Source: Cryptomeria japonica
Taxonomy: Eukaryota > Streptophyta > Pinopsida > Cupressales > Cupressaceae
DNA: 64,000 nt
Direction: 5' to 3'
Assembly: GCF_030272615.1 (NCBI RefSeq)
Contig: NC_081414.1
Location: forward strand, 812,795,069 to 812,859,068
This document shows positions 51,153 to 62,543 of this stretch, in pieces. Made by a program: the position numbers and the translations under genes. The notes under the pieces were generated by a model that saw nothing but the letters and a program-made list of their open reading frames with translations, made no database searches and was not told the origin of the DNA. Position 1 is the stretch's first letter, and each line of letters begins with the position of its first letter.

Positions 51153-53456
51153 TTACCAATAATCTCCGCATGAACACTGGCCATCCTTGAAGTAATGGAC
51201 ACGTTTGGCGTCTCTCACAAATATTTGACGTTCAAAAATCTTTGAAATAATTTTGGTGGCAGAGTGGCAGTCATCACACACTCTAACATTCTTGGCAATC
51301 CGGATAGGCATTCCTCGTGGTGTGTTTAGAAGCCCATATGCAATTGCCAGCTTCGCACTATGGTGATAAAGAATATCTTTTCCCCCCTTGTCATCATCAT
51401 CATGCACTACAGAGTTTGTCTTCAGTTCATAGCCCACCTCTTTAATCTGTCCAGATGGTTGCTGCGCTTCTGAAAGAATTTCCGGCATCTCTGACTGTAT
51501 TTTGTCTCCAGTACAGAAAGAATGTAACTTTTTATTGATTTCAATCCAGCTTCGCCCTGGCATCTTCTTTACTTGGTTCTCTCTCATCAATTCCCTTACT
51601 TTTTCTTTCTCTACCATTCTGCCAGCAGCAGCGTACATGTTTGATATCATCACATAATGTGAAAAATTATTAGGATCATTTTTCAAAAGACGTTCTGCCA
51701 CATGTTTTCCAAGTTTTATTTTGTTATGGACAATACAAGCACGAAGCAAAGAAACCCAAATATCAGCATCAGGTTGGACTGGCATTTTCTTGATGAATTC
51801 GTTCGCCTCGTTAAGACGCCCAGCACGCCCAAGGAGATCAACCATGTGGCAAAAATGCCTTAATTCAGGGGTTATGTTATGATCTCTGCTCATGGAATCA
51901 AAGTACTCTCTACCTTCATCCACTAACCCAGCATGGCAGCATGCAGCCAGGACACCAGCAAATGTTATATGGTTTGGCTTTGTGCCCGACTCTCGCATTG
52001 CCTTAAAGATTTGAAGAGCCTCTTTTCCGCACCCATTCAAGGCATACCCTCCGATCATAGCTGTCCATAAGACAACATTTCGATCGGGCATTTTTTCAAA
52101 CACTTTTCGCGCATCTTCTATTCTTCCACATTTGGCGTGCATGTCAACAAGAGCACTCCCCACAAACACACTAGGCTCAAGCCCACTTCTTCTGACGTCT
52201 ATGTGGATCTCCTTGCCCTGCTCAATAGCTGCAGAGTTGGCGCATGCTGGAAGAACACTGGAAAATGTAGTAGAATTGGGTTTCACACCTGCCTGTTTCA
52301 TTTGTTTATAAATATCTAGTGCCTCAATAAAACACCAATTTTGTGTGAATGCCGAGATCATTGTATTCCAGGTAATTATATCCCTGTCTGGCATTTTCTC
52401 AAAGAACTCCAAGGCCTTTTCCACATTCCCACTACCTAAATATGCTGAAATCATCCCGTTCCATGACGCTGTATTCCGTTCTGCCATTTGCTCAAACAAT
52501 TTTTCAGCTTCATCAACCATCCCATGCTCAGCATAACCCCCGAGCATCGCATTCCACGACACCACATTTCTCTCAGGCATTTTATCAAACAGTTTCCGTG
52601 CCATAACCACCTGCCCATTCTGCGCATATCCTGCAACCATGGCAGTCCAGGAAACTACATTTCGTTCAGACATTTTGTTAAACACAATACGTGCATCTTT
52701 CACACTCCCACATTTCACATACATATCCACAAGCCCACTGCCCACAAATAAATTATCCTCAAATCCCCTACTTTTTATTTCTCGGTGCACTTTCTTGCCA
52801 TACTCCAGAGATCCCAACCTGGCGCAAGCCGGAAGAACGCTGGCAAATGTAAACTTATCAGGTACAACACCTGTCCGCTGCATCTCATTAAACAATTCCA
52901 AAGCCTCCTGAGATTTTCCTTTGGCATACCCTGCAATCATAGCAGTCCAGGAAACCGCAGTTCTCTTGTGCATTTCGTCAAACACTTTGCGTGCTTCCTC
53001 CAGACTCCCACACTTAGCATACATAACAACAAGTTTAGTACCCAGAAACAAATCCAAGCTGAAACCATTTTCTATCATGTGATTATGAACTTTCCTCCCT
53101 TGTGCAACAGATTTCGTCTCCAGACAGCACTGCAACAGAGAAGCATATGCTGAGACCTCAGCACGGACACCTTGTCTATCCATGTCTTTCAGAATTCCTA
53201 CAGCCTGATTCAATCGACCTTCCTTGCAGAATCTTTGTATATGTTCAATGAACTTAGCATTTCCAATCGTATTCTTTGTAGAGCTGGGATTTTTAGTATT
53301 AGGTTTGGCTTTGATATTTGCAATCCCATTGGGTATCAATTTAGTTTTGGCATTTGTATTTGTGCTAGTTTGAAGATTTGTTAATGCAGTAATGGTGGAA
53401 GTGAAATGGCGTTTGATTGAATGAAATAAGAACGTTTTTTTTCTCGCCTGATACAT
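51153..53456 (-). CDS. Pentatricopeptide repeat protein, PLS class with DYW domain (organellar RNA editing type)
   Basis: An intronless, uninterrupted 767-codon gene. Residues 1-70 contain no Asp or Glu and are rich in Lys, Thr, Ser and Asn, which fits a mitochondrial or plastid targeting peptide. From about residue 68 come many P, L and S repeats (VSWTAMIAGYAKG, LFVGSGLVDMYVKCG, VVSWNAMLGGYAEHG), then the E region (PGRSWIEI) and a DYW domain to the terminal DYW. Such proteins bind organellar transcripts and convert C to U. The zinc ligands CDDC (727-730) and CSC (761-763) and the His at 699 are present. The HxE motif reads HSAKLA, however: the catalytic Glu is Ala701. Another conserved spot (HHFKDG) reads HYFKDG. 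It may bind RNA without editing, or act with a partner. Confidence 0.93.
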   Translation of the reverse strand: MYQARKKTFLFHSIKRHFTSTITALTNLQTSTNTNAKTKLIPNGIANIKAKPNTKNPSSTKNTIGNAKFIEHIQRFCKEGRLNQAVGILKDMDRQGVRAEVSAYASLLQCCLETKSVAQGRKVHNHMIENGFSLDLFLGTKLVVMYAKCGSLEEARKVFDEMHKRTAVSWTAMIAGYAKGKSQEALELFNEMQRTGVVPDKFTFASVLPACARLGSLEYGKKVHREIKSRGFEDNLFVGSGLVDMYVKCGSVKDARIVFNKMSERNVVSWTAMVAGYAQNGQVVMARKLFDKMPERNVVSWNAMLGGYAEHGMVDEAEKLFEQMAERNTASWNGMISAYLGSGNVEKALEFFEKMPDRDIITWNTMISAFTQNWCFIEALDIYKQMKQAGVKPNSTTFSSVLPACANSAAIEQGKEIHIDVRRSGLEPSVFVGSALVDMHAKCGRIEDARKVFEKMPDRNVVLWTAMIGGYALNGCGKEALQIFKAMRESGTKPNHITFAGVLAACCHAGLVDEGREYFDSMSRDHNITPELRHFCHMVDLLGRAGRLNEANEFIKKMPVQPDADIWVSLLRACIVHNKIKLGKHVAERLLKNDPNNFSHYVMISNMYAAAGRMVEKEKVRELMRENQVKKMPGRSWIEINKKLHSFCTGDKIQSEMPEILSEAQQPSGQIKEVGYELKTNSVVHDDDDKGGKDILYHHSAKLAIAYGLLNTPRGMPIRIAKNVRVCDDCHSATKIISKIFERQIFVRDAKRVHYFKDGQCSCGDYW

Positions 53457-55200
53457 TTTTCTCGATTGTGTCTTTTATTCGTCTGCGTGTTCTTTCTATG
53501 TGCAGTTTTCTTCTCTGATATAAATGCAGTTTGATTTTCAGTTTTTAGCCCTAATACCAAAAAAAATTACTAATAATTTATTTTTATCGTTGCCGCGACC
53601 CCGGTATGGCACCATAGCAAGCTAATATATGTCCAAGGTGGAACCAACGTATTCCAATAGGAAAGTGTTGTGCCTTAGAAAGCATATATATATTCTTAAT
53701 TAAAAAACATTTATTATTATTATTATTTATTAAATATGAAAAAAAAATTAAATCTAGCTTTAAAAGAAACAAATCTAAATTAAAAAGGAATTTATTATTA
53801 TTATATATTAAATGTAAAAAATATATATTTTTAAATCTACATTTAAAAAGGCTTCTAATTTTAAAAAATTATGTTTTTAAATCTAGATTTAAAATATATT
53901 TTTTATTTTTTTTTATGTTTTTTTACATTCAAATCATTTCATATTCTAAGATAAGACTCTAAAAATTATATTTTTAAATCTAGATTTAAAAAAAGCTTCT
54001 AATTTTAAAAATTATGTTTTTAAATCTAGATTTAAAAGAAACTTCTATTTTTTTTTCATTCAAATCATTTCATATTCTAAAATAAATATTAACCATATGA
54101 AATTAATTAATCCATGCTAAAGGTGAATATTTTTTAAATTTGATATCTCTCGGTGCCCTCTACATAAATTTTATGTATAAAATATAGGTATGCTAGTAAA
54201 TATGAGTATTATAATTGAATAGTAAAGATTTAATATTGTTTATATAATAATAAGATTGATCGCATTTTGTAGAATAGAAAAGTGTTCATCATTTTTTGTA
54301 TCTTCTCGTTTATATTTGTAGGGAATAAAAGTGCATATCTTGTTCTTTTATCTTTTCATCTACACAATTAGCCTTGTCATAAGCACCTTGTCTTTATACT
54401 CAATTTATCTTATTTTACACACAAGTTGAACCTATCATTTATATGTAATATCATTTACCTTGAAAAAAGATTGATCTTTCCCTTTTAGGATTCCTAATTC
54501 CTAGACTAAATCACAAACACAACCTTGTTCCTATCATTCAATGTCTTTTCCAACTTTCCCAAATGTAGCATTGCAACTTGTAAATTATTGCAATTTCAAA
54601 CTTATGCATTGTGGTCACCTTGATTTGATAATTAACAATAAATTTGGTATCTTGATTTCAAATACTCCAACTTTACATAAAGCAAAGATAAAGTATTTCT
54701 AGCATGTGGTTTGAAAACTAGCAAAGTTCTCCTGAGCTATAATGCAAGGCTCAAATGTTCATGCGACACAATAGGGTTTAGCAATTTTTCCAAATTTGAA
54801 GGCATATTTTTTGTGTGGCTTGTGTACAATGCATCTTGTAATGCCTGAATGAAAAAGTAATGACCTCTCTTATCCATTCAACCAAACAAAACTCTCTTCT
54901 TTCATTATTCTTGCAACAAATTATTCACTCTATGCTCTCAAGCTTTCCATCTCAGTGAAGCTTTGCAAAAATCTCTCCAACCATTGCAACACTTCTACAT
55001 CAAAGTCTAAAAGCTACTCTAGTACATTTGCTTACTATAGCTCAAGCTTTCTCATCTTAGCTCCACATTATAAATCGATGGAAGATCTTGAGAGAAGAAG
55101 GCCAAGACTATGATAACACTCTCTTTGTTTATCTTTCATTCTATATCTTCAAGGTAAATCTCTAAATAAAGTTACCTAGATCTCTGGGTTTCTAGTGTGG
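53457..55200. other. AT-rich upstream region of the PPR gene with repeated TTTAAATCTAGATTTAAA words
   Basis: No gene. Between about 53700 and 54060 the words TTTTTAAATCTAGATTTAAA and CTTCTAATTTTAAAAA recur four times at intervals of roughly 60-120 bases, each a short palindrome. The promoter of the PPR gene should lie within 53457-53600; I see no clear TATA box. Confidence 0.55.
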
Positions 55201-56880
55201 ATCTTGAGGTGCAAGTATGCTATTGAAAGTGATGCTTGATTTAGCACAATAGCTATTGATGGCGGTCCTACAACGATGGCTACATCACTTGACTCATCTC
55301 ACTACACCTACCTCGAAGGTGCTACAAGTGGAAGTGTTACTATTTTTACTATTGTTGCTAGAGGGGCTACCCTCTATCACACCCTTTGTCTCTCCTCTTC
55401 TTACTCCTCTATAGCCTCGTCTATGTCCTCATCTCTATTGTTGTCCTCCTTGCCTAGCCCTTGTGCACCATGATCCACTCCAAGTGCATCTTTAATAAAA
55501 TTGAGGTTGATCCAAAATTTTACGACCATTATATATAACCTTGTGTCACATCCATATCATCGATATCTAGGACTGGTTGTTGATCCTTCCCCACATTGTA
55601 TGTGTTGCTCAAAGTTGTTAAACACACAGATATACTGAGAGGGGGGATGAATCGATATATGCCAAATATCAACTTCAAATCCAATTTATCATTGGGATCA
55701 TTATCAGATCTTACTCTAACATTAGAGTGGTTATACAAATGATAAACATCACACATAAATACATGAGAACACTAGATATATGTGGAAACCTAAAAGGGAA
55801 AACACACAGTGAGAATAGTTGCTTGGAACTACTGACCAAATCTAGCCTCACAAAGATAATAAATAACTTATAATATAAATAGTAGACAATGACCCACAAG
55901 AACTACAACCTCAAATGGAGACATCAATCCCTAATTACCTTTGTAGGCATCAACCTACAAGAGACACCAATCCCCTAATCCAAGAACTGGGCACCAACTC
56001 AAATAATGAGGCACCAACCTCAATTACAACAAGATATATGAATGATATATCATGCAAACCTTCAAAGATTAGCATTCAACCTTTCTCTAAATTGGTCTGC
56101 TATAGAACACTTTCACAATGTGTATGAGATCTCCATTTTAGTTTGCACACTTACACACATTGAGTAGACAACTTGCATAGTTTTTGTCACAGACACCTTC
56201 TACTCACTTACATACACGCGCACACACACCATTGGAAATAATTTGATCAGTATTATATATGCATTCCAACATTAATTACAACCTTATGTTGGCCAAGAAC
56301 ATATTTACAACATTTGCAAGTCACCACAAATAAATTCCTTAACCAAACGTGTAGTTGGCTCAACCTTAAATCCCACATGTTACATCAAGAGTGGGAACAT
56401 GCTATACATTACCCAACACAACCTCATCTAGTCCCAAGAACCTTCACATGCTTCCTCAAGTTGGTTTATTTTACAACCTTTTGGCAAATCCATCTAGAAC
56501 ATCAACACAAACAACATAGTGAGCTATTGTGGACTATAACTTTCCTTCTTCTTGAGCTCCACCTCTAAAACAAATTAATATGTCTTTGAGTATGTAGCCT
56601 CACTTATCATCCAAACCACAAGTCAAGACACACCACTATGGTAGAATGCAATTAAAAAGATTATGCCAAAGCACATATAGTTTCTAAGAAACATACTTCA
56701 AAAAAATATTGTAGACACCTCTAGACCTCTATAAACAAATGAAATTGGTACATGATGATAAAATTAAAATTCTACAAGAGAGCTATCCAACATAACTTGA
56801 CTATGTCTTTTTGGATCTCATATGCATTTTTTATGACATGACAAATGTGATGGAAATTACAACAACTTTCAGGTACCGTA
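55201..56880. other. Unassigned sequence, probable decayed repeat
   Basis: Open frames at 55276-55473, 55915-56127 and 56314-56568 are short, with no motif. The phrase CTGAGAGGGGGGATGAATC near 55638 is a kind of sequence I associate with plant dispersed repeats, but I cannot name the family. Confidence 0.4.
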
Positions 56881-56970
56881 ACATCAAGGGGAACAATTAT
56901 TATTGAACATGCTTTCAGGGAAAAAAATGTTGTAGCGGATGGTCTAGCGAACCTTGGCGTAATTTACGAA
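56881..56970 (+). pseudogene. RNase H C-terminal fragment of a LINE-type element
   Basis: Readable in one frame: EHAFREKNVVADGLANLGV. The R-E-x-N-x-V-A-D-x-L-A pattern is the last catalytic-Asp motif of the RNase H found at the end of plant LINE polyproteins. No reverse transcriptase is readable before it. A short relic. Confidence 0.5.
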
Positions 56971-57310
56971 GCTCAAAGTATATGGAATGAAATTTAACAT
57001 TGATTTTAATATTAAAGAACTCATTATAAATGACAGATTTATGGGAAAAGATGGATCACACGTTAATCATAGAAGTATTAATGATTAATCTTCAAATTTT
57101 TAGAAAGGTGATGATGGCATGTCATAAGGGCAGAGTCCTAAACAAGAATATTAATTTTCCGCATGCTTTGTGGGTGTGCATTTTCAAAAAGTCGAGTGTC
57201 ATTTGGAAGAAAGCTCTGAAGTTGTAGAAGAAGAGAAATTGTAAAATGAACTCTAAAATGGGGGGGATCTAAGAAGAGAGGAACCTGATAATATTTCCAA
57301 ATGGCAGGAG

Positions 57311-57890
57311 ATGCCTAAGGTTTGGACAAAGCTGGAGAAAGGATTCATGGCGCATTTCATGGGAAAATTGGTAGACTATGATAAAGGCAAAGTAAACCCA
57401 GCAGTCACCAAAGTTACTGAAAACTGGATAAATGGTTCCTTCAAAATTCATGGTGTTAGGTTTAAGTTGGATGCGGACCTCATTTCGACGGTCACAGGTA
57501 TGCCCCATTTTGGTCTTAACTTCTTTAGAGAGCTAAAAGTGTCTAATAATGCAGTTAAGATTTTTCCGCTTAAAGAGAAGGAGAGAGCTAAATTAGGAAA
57601 AGCCACAGGGGTATTATGATGCTTCTAATATCAAGAAAATCTAGGGTTGTGTGCTTAATGCAATTACGGAATATATTACTGTGGAGGTTCATTTCACCAA
57701 GGTCCACACATACCATTTTGTGCTTTTAAATCACTTTAGACATGAGAAGAGGATTTATCTGCCCTATTACCTTTTCAGGTCTCTGTCGCGTTCTCTGAAT
57801 AAGCATAGCAAGAACCCTTCTTTGCCTGTGCTTCATTACGGCCTTATTTTGCTCATTTATGAGCATTGCAAGATTCTGGCTATCTAGGAA
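57311..57890 (+). pseudogene. Unidentified transposon-associated ORF, N-terminal domain
   Basis: 57311-57619 is open (MPKVWTKLEKGFMAHFMGKL ... FKIHGVRFKLDADLISTVTG, then MPHFG). After a frame break it goes on at 57651-57887 (VEVHFTKVHTYHFVLLNHFR, LPYYLFRSLSRSL, GLILLIYEHCKIL). The pattern resembles the globular N-terminal domain common in uncharacterised plant transposon proteins. It loosely resembles the U3-encoded ORF of the giant element in layout, although residue identity is low by eye. Confidence 0.4.
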
Positions 57891-57899
57891 AACAAGAGG

Positions 57900-58989
57900 T
57901 TGTCAATGTCCCTGGGGAAAGGAAAGAGGAAGATTGAGGAAGGTGGGCCTAGCAAGGATGAGTTGACACAGAGCAAAAAGGGTAAAAAAGCCACTGTGGA
58001 GAAAATTCAAGAGGACATGGGTAAACAAAAGGATAAGGAGGTTGATTCTGAGGACATGGGAAAAGATGGAAGAAAAATGGAGACCGATGAGTCTGACGGA
58101 GAGGAGAGATGGAAAGAAGAGGAAGTGGGGGAAGAGGAAGGAGTTGAGGATGTTTATGATCAGAATAGCCCTACCCATAGTGTGAGTATAGGTAATGTTA
58201 ACAACCAGCCAATGGAGGAGTAAGACAATCAGATTGATAAGGAGGAAAGGGAAATGGAAACTGAGCAGGAGAAGGATAAGGAGAAAACAAGCAAGGTTCA
58301 GGATAAAGCTAGAGATGGGATTATTCGGGATAAACTCAAAAACCAGTCTGAGGCTCGAATGGGTTTTGATAGGTGGGTATATGAAAGAATCAAGAATCTG
58401 GAAAAAAATTGATAAGCAGTAGGAAGAGAAAGGAAATAAAGTTGAAAGGAACTAGGAGCAGTGGAAAAAGGGCATGGAGAAAAAAGTGGAGAAGATGGAA
58501 GCTCATATTAGTAAAATGGAGGAAGGAAAAACGACCATGAAATTTTTTTTGGTTATGATTCCAAATATCCTTACCTCTGTGACTAAGAATACAAAGGAAA
58601 TTGCCAAGTTCCTTGATGGCTCCAACACTTCCAAACCTGTTGTGGACCTAGATATTGATGAGGATGCTATTGAGGTAGGGACAGTGGAAAGTGCTCCTGG
58701 TGGTGCGGCAAAAAAAACTAGGGCGAGTATGAAAAAAGTTGCTTTGGCCTCTTCCAAGGAAATCCCTATGCTTAGGGATGATATTAAAGATTTACAAGGG
58801 ATTAGCAGAAATTTGGCTAATGCCCTTAAAACATTAAGTAATTTGTCTTTTGTCTTTTTTCTGTTATGGTTGGATGTTGCTAGTTTTGTTGGGCTTTTGT
58901 GTTGGTTTTTGCCCAGAACTGTGCTGGTTTTTTTGCAGAATGTCTTTTCTTGTTTCTTAATGCTTTTATCTTTTAATTATCTTTTGTAA
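57900..58989 (+). pseudogene. Unidentified ORF, charged linker and C-terminal part of the same locus
   Basis: 57900-58223 is a strongly charged Lys/Glu-rich linker (KGKRKIEEGG, KKGKKATVEKIQED, EERWKEEEVGEEEGVED). After stops it resumes at 58474-58989 with a helical Lys/Glu segment (KKVEKMEAHISKMEEGK), an acidic stretch, and a hydrophobic C-terminus of two or three possible membrane-spanning helices. The order globular domain, charged linker, helical region parallels the U3 ORF. Not intact. Confidence 0.4.
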
Positions 58990-59590
58990 AGGTTTTCGGG
59001 ATCCCTTCAAAACTTGTTTTTCCCATAATCAGAAATATCAATGGGAACAATAATACTAATAACACCTTTGTCATACACCTTTGACATCAATGACAAGATA
59101 ATTTTCAACAATCATCCATTTTTCATTAAAGGAAAAGCACAAAATGCTCCCTCGATGAATATCATGCCAAACTCTATAAAGGGCTCCTCATATGTGTAAT
59201 ATTTGTTTCCCTGAAACATACTCTTTCCAAAGAACTTTGCCATATTTTCTCCCCCTTTGACATTAATGGAAAAGAGGCACATGGTTCTTTGTGTTTAGTC
59301 ATCTCTCCTCCAAACTAATACAAATCATCACTATTGAAATTTGTACTTCTTTGCAAGACCACCAAGTCTTCTTGTGGTACGGAGTTAACTATCCCCCTCA
59401 CTTTGTACTTCATCTTAATTTAATTGGAGGTAAGTACCACTCACACCTTCTGCCGAAGATATTCAGATGTTTTCTTTGGAAGATATTTTGTAAAAATGTC
59501 AGTCATCTACTCATATGTCTCAGCGTCCTCCATCTTCACTTCCTTGTCTACAACCTTCTCTCTCAAAAAATGATAATTGATTGAAATTTA
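58990..59590. other. Unassigned spacer
   Basis: No motif recognised. It may contain the 3' end of the copia relic that follows, but no LTR was found. Confidence 0.4.
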
Positions 59591-59790
59591 GTTTTTCCTT
59601 GAATGTGTTACTAGATTCTTTGAGATGTTTATCGCACTTGTATATTTACAAAGAATAGGAATGGGCTCATCAAACTCAATTTTCATCTCCTTCAATTTTT
59701 GTTTCATCTGTAGATCCTAAGTACAACAAGAAACTATTGTAACATACTTCAATTTTGTTGTAGACAAGGATATTGAATCCTTCTTTTTTC

Positions 59791-60012
59791 TCAACCATGA
59801 CACAACATTGTCACCAAGAAAGAAAGCTCTGCCACTGTACACTTTTGGTCATCAACACTTCCGACCCAATCTGCATTTCTATATGTTGTCAAACTGGAAT
59901 TCTTTCTCTTGGGATACCATAGACCAAAATTAAATGTAGCTTTTAGATACCTATATATTATTTTTACTATATTTACGTGATTGTCCTTTGGTTCTACTTG
60001 AAACCTTGCCAC
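59791..60012 (-). pseudogene. Copia RNase H region fragment
   Basis: Open for 73 codons: MARFQVEPKDNHVNIVKIIY, then RYLKATFNFGLWYPK, then YRNADWVGSVDDQKCT. This is the usual join of reverse transcriptase and RNase H in copia elements. The catalytic Asp in the NADW segment is kept. Confidence 0.8.
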
Positions 60013-60099
60013 TATACCTACCGATCACATTGTATTGAATCTAGAAGTAGTCACATACAACAAGCTACCAATCATTAATATATATATAAGGTCTAATTT

Positions 60100-61100
60100 A
60101 TTGAAAAGGACTCATAAAATTTTCTCAATTTACACCTAGTAACCATATATGTACTAACTTATTTGCAATCTTTCATCTTAAACTTGTTCAACATATCTTT
60201 CATATAATAGGTTTGTGATATGAATATGCCTTTTTCTAATTGAGAGATTTGTAAACAAAGAAAGAATAATAATCCACCAAGCATTGACATATCAAATTAG
60301 TTTTGCATTCCATCCTTAAATTCCTTACAAATTTTATCACTACTCCCTCCAAAAATGATAGCATCAACATAAACAAAAATAATTAGCAATTGATCAACTT
60401 CCGTTTTGATGTATAGGTTACTATTAACACTCTCTCTCTTAAATCCTTGTTGTTGCAAATGCTTATCCAATATTGAGTACCATGCCCTAGGGGCTTGCTT
60501 GAGTCCATAGAGGGATTCTTCAACCTACATACAAAATCTGGATTTTTTGACAATTAAAAGTCTTTCAATTGGTCAAAATATACCTCTTCAAAAAAATTCA
60601 CTTGAAATCCATTTGATATACCATGAAGTTTTTGAATTATATTAATGCTAAAATCATTCTAATTGCCATCTTTCTACTAGAGAAAATGTCTCTTTAAAAT
60701 TAACTCCTTCCATTTGATAATAGCCCTTATATACAAGTTTGACCTTGTTTCTAATTACTTTTCCATCTTCATTCAATTTGTTTCTAAAGACCCATTTAGT
60801 ATTGAATACATTCTTGTCCTTAGTTTCAGAACAAGTTCTCTAGTCTCATTCTTCTCAATCTAATTTATCTCTTCCTCCATTACATCTAACAAACCCTTAT
60901 CTTTGCTAGCATCCATGAAATTACTTGGTTCAATCTTTGATAATAGAGAAAAGTGTACTTGTTCATTTTTCCTTTTCTAACCTCCTCCTAGTTTGAACTG
61001 TGTTATTTTTGTCTCTAATAATCTAAACTTGAAAGTGTCTTCTTCTAACATACTTAGGTTTTTGCAGTGGTATTCTCGTATTCACTTTAAGTGGAATCAT
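60100..61100 (-). pseudogene. Copia reverse transcriptase, heavily broken
   Basis: Only pieces are readable. The catalytic box at 60361-60372 reads Tyr-Val-Asp-Ala in place of Tyr-Val-Asp-Asp, so the active site is lost as well as the frame. Confidence 0.65.
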
Positions 61101-61202
61101 CATTGCTATGGAATGATCCATCACTATCATCTTCATCTAGAACTTCATTAGAGTGAAAAGGCTCATCAACACTCACATTATCACTTTTAGTTCAATCATT
61201 TG

Positions 61203-61880
61203 TTACCTTTTGTTACAGCATCTATATGCCTTGCTTCTTATAGAATAATTGAAAAAAATACCTTCCTCATATTTTGAGTCAAACTTACCCAAATTATCTT
61301 CATCCTTTTTCATATAGCACTTACTTCCAAATTTCCTAAAATTTCTAACTGGTGTTGGTCTTCCTTTCCCCAATTCATATGGTGTCTTAATGGTTTTCAT
61401 TCTAATTTGTTCTATGTCCATAATATAGACTGTAGTTTAAATAGCTTCTCCCCAATATAAGTCAAGTATCTTGGCTTTTCTTAGCATTGTTCTTTACATC
61501 TCCGAAATTGTTATGTTCTTTCTTTCTACCACTTCATTTTATTGATGAGTCCTAGGGGTAGAGTATCGTCTCTATATTACATGCTTCTCATATAATTCTT
61601 CAAATTTATCAAATGTAAAATCTTTGCCTCATTCAGATCTTAAGTATTTCATATTCCCACCAATTTCATTCACTACCATAGCTTTGAATATTTTGATTTT
61701 CTCAAAAGCTTTTGATTTTTCCTTCTAAAAGGTAATCCATGTTGTTCTAGAAAAATCATTAATAAGCATCATAAACTACCTATTATAGGTTGTAGACTCT
61801 TTGTCCCCATTGGTTTTCATAGGTTTGTATGAACCAAATTTAGTGGTCTTGCAGTTGAATACTCCTTGGTTGGAAACTTG
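61203..61880 (-). pseudogene. Copia integrase, broken
   Basis: The C-terminal part is open at 61203-61421 (KTPYELGKGRPTPVRNFRKF, then GSKCYMKKDEDNLGKFDSKY). Upstream, around 61530-61690, the core shows YLRSE then a stop, and STPRTHQ ... VVERKN. The second catalytic Asp is changed to Glu and a stop follows, while the final Glu is kept. Confidence 0.75.
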
Positions 61881-61888
61881 ACTCTTGT

Positions 61889-62452
61889 CTACTTTCCTTC
61901 ATGACATGGCGTACAACTAGTAGAAGGAGGCATTATGATCTTAGGCATGTCTCTTACTGCTCCCCTTGAGCTGATCTTTAAAAGATCATTAAAATTGATG
62001 TGAACCACTTTTTTGTGGCATGACCAACTTTCTTCTCTTTGTGTTACAAAGCAATACATTCCATTGACTTCACTAAGATTATTGGCATCGCTCTTTGTCC
62101 TACTTCCTTCTACAACCAACTCACCAGTACTAACTTTTCTAATCTCACATATACTCACATTGAATGAAATACTATAACCTTTATCACACATCCAAATTAC
62201 ACTCAAAAGATTATATTTTAGACCTTATACATATAGAACATCAGTTGTTTTAATTTTTCCACTATCAAGACTCAAAGTACCCTTATTGGTAATCTTTGTA
62301 ACTAAATCGTCAACAAATATTATTTCTCCACTAACAAAAAAATTAAAGTTCATGAAATTTCTTTTGTCTTCCATCATGTGATTTGAACATCCACTATTAA
62401 TTATCCACAAATTCTTCTGCTTTTGAGCATGAAGTGTGGTTTGTGCAACCAT
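61889..62452 (-). pseudogene. Copia protease and GAG-pre-integrase region, broken
   Basis: 62225-62452 holds the protease start (NLWIINSGCSNHMMEDKRNF), where the catalytic Asp before Ser-Gly is Asn. 61889-62206 holds the pre-integrase zinc part with the CTPCHEGK end. A stop separates the two. Confidence 0.75.
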
Positions 62453-62543
62453 TGAGCTTATTTATCTGTCTTTCTTGCTTCTTTTTCCAAACCTTCTTAG
62501 TTTCATTTTTCTAATATATTGAACTATTTTCCTTTTTATCCGG

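Larger units (their letters stand above)
59591..62543 (-). mobile_element. Decayed Ty1/copia retrotransposon, no LTRs seen
   Basis: On the minus strand the copia order protease, GAG-pre-integrase, integrase, reverse transcriptase, RNase H is readable from 62452 down to 59791, in pieces with many stops. The integrase precedes the reverse transcriptase, which separates it from Ty3/gypsy. The gag side is cut at 62544, where another LTR-like sequence begins. Confidence 0.85.

Noticed and set aside
52137..53384. Plus-strand frames of 60-122 codons opposite the PPR gene
   Set aside because: Antisense shadows of PPR repeats; their repeated motifs mirror the PPR repeat period.
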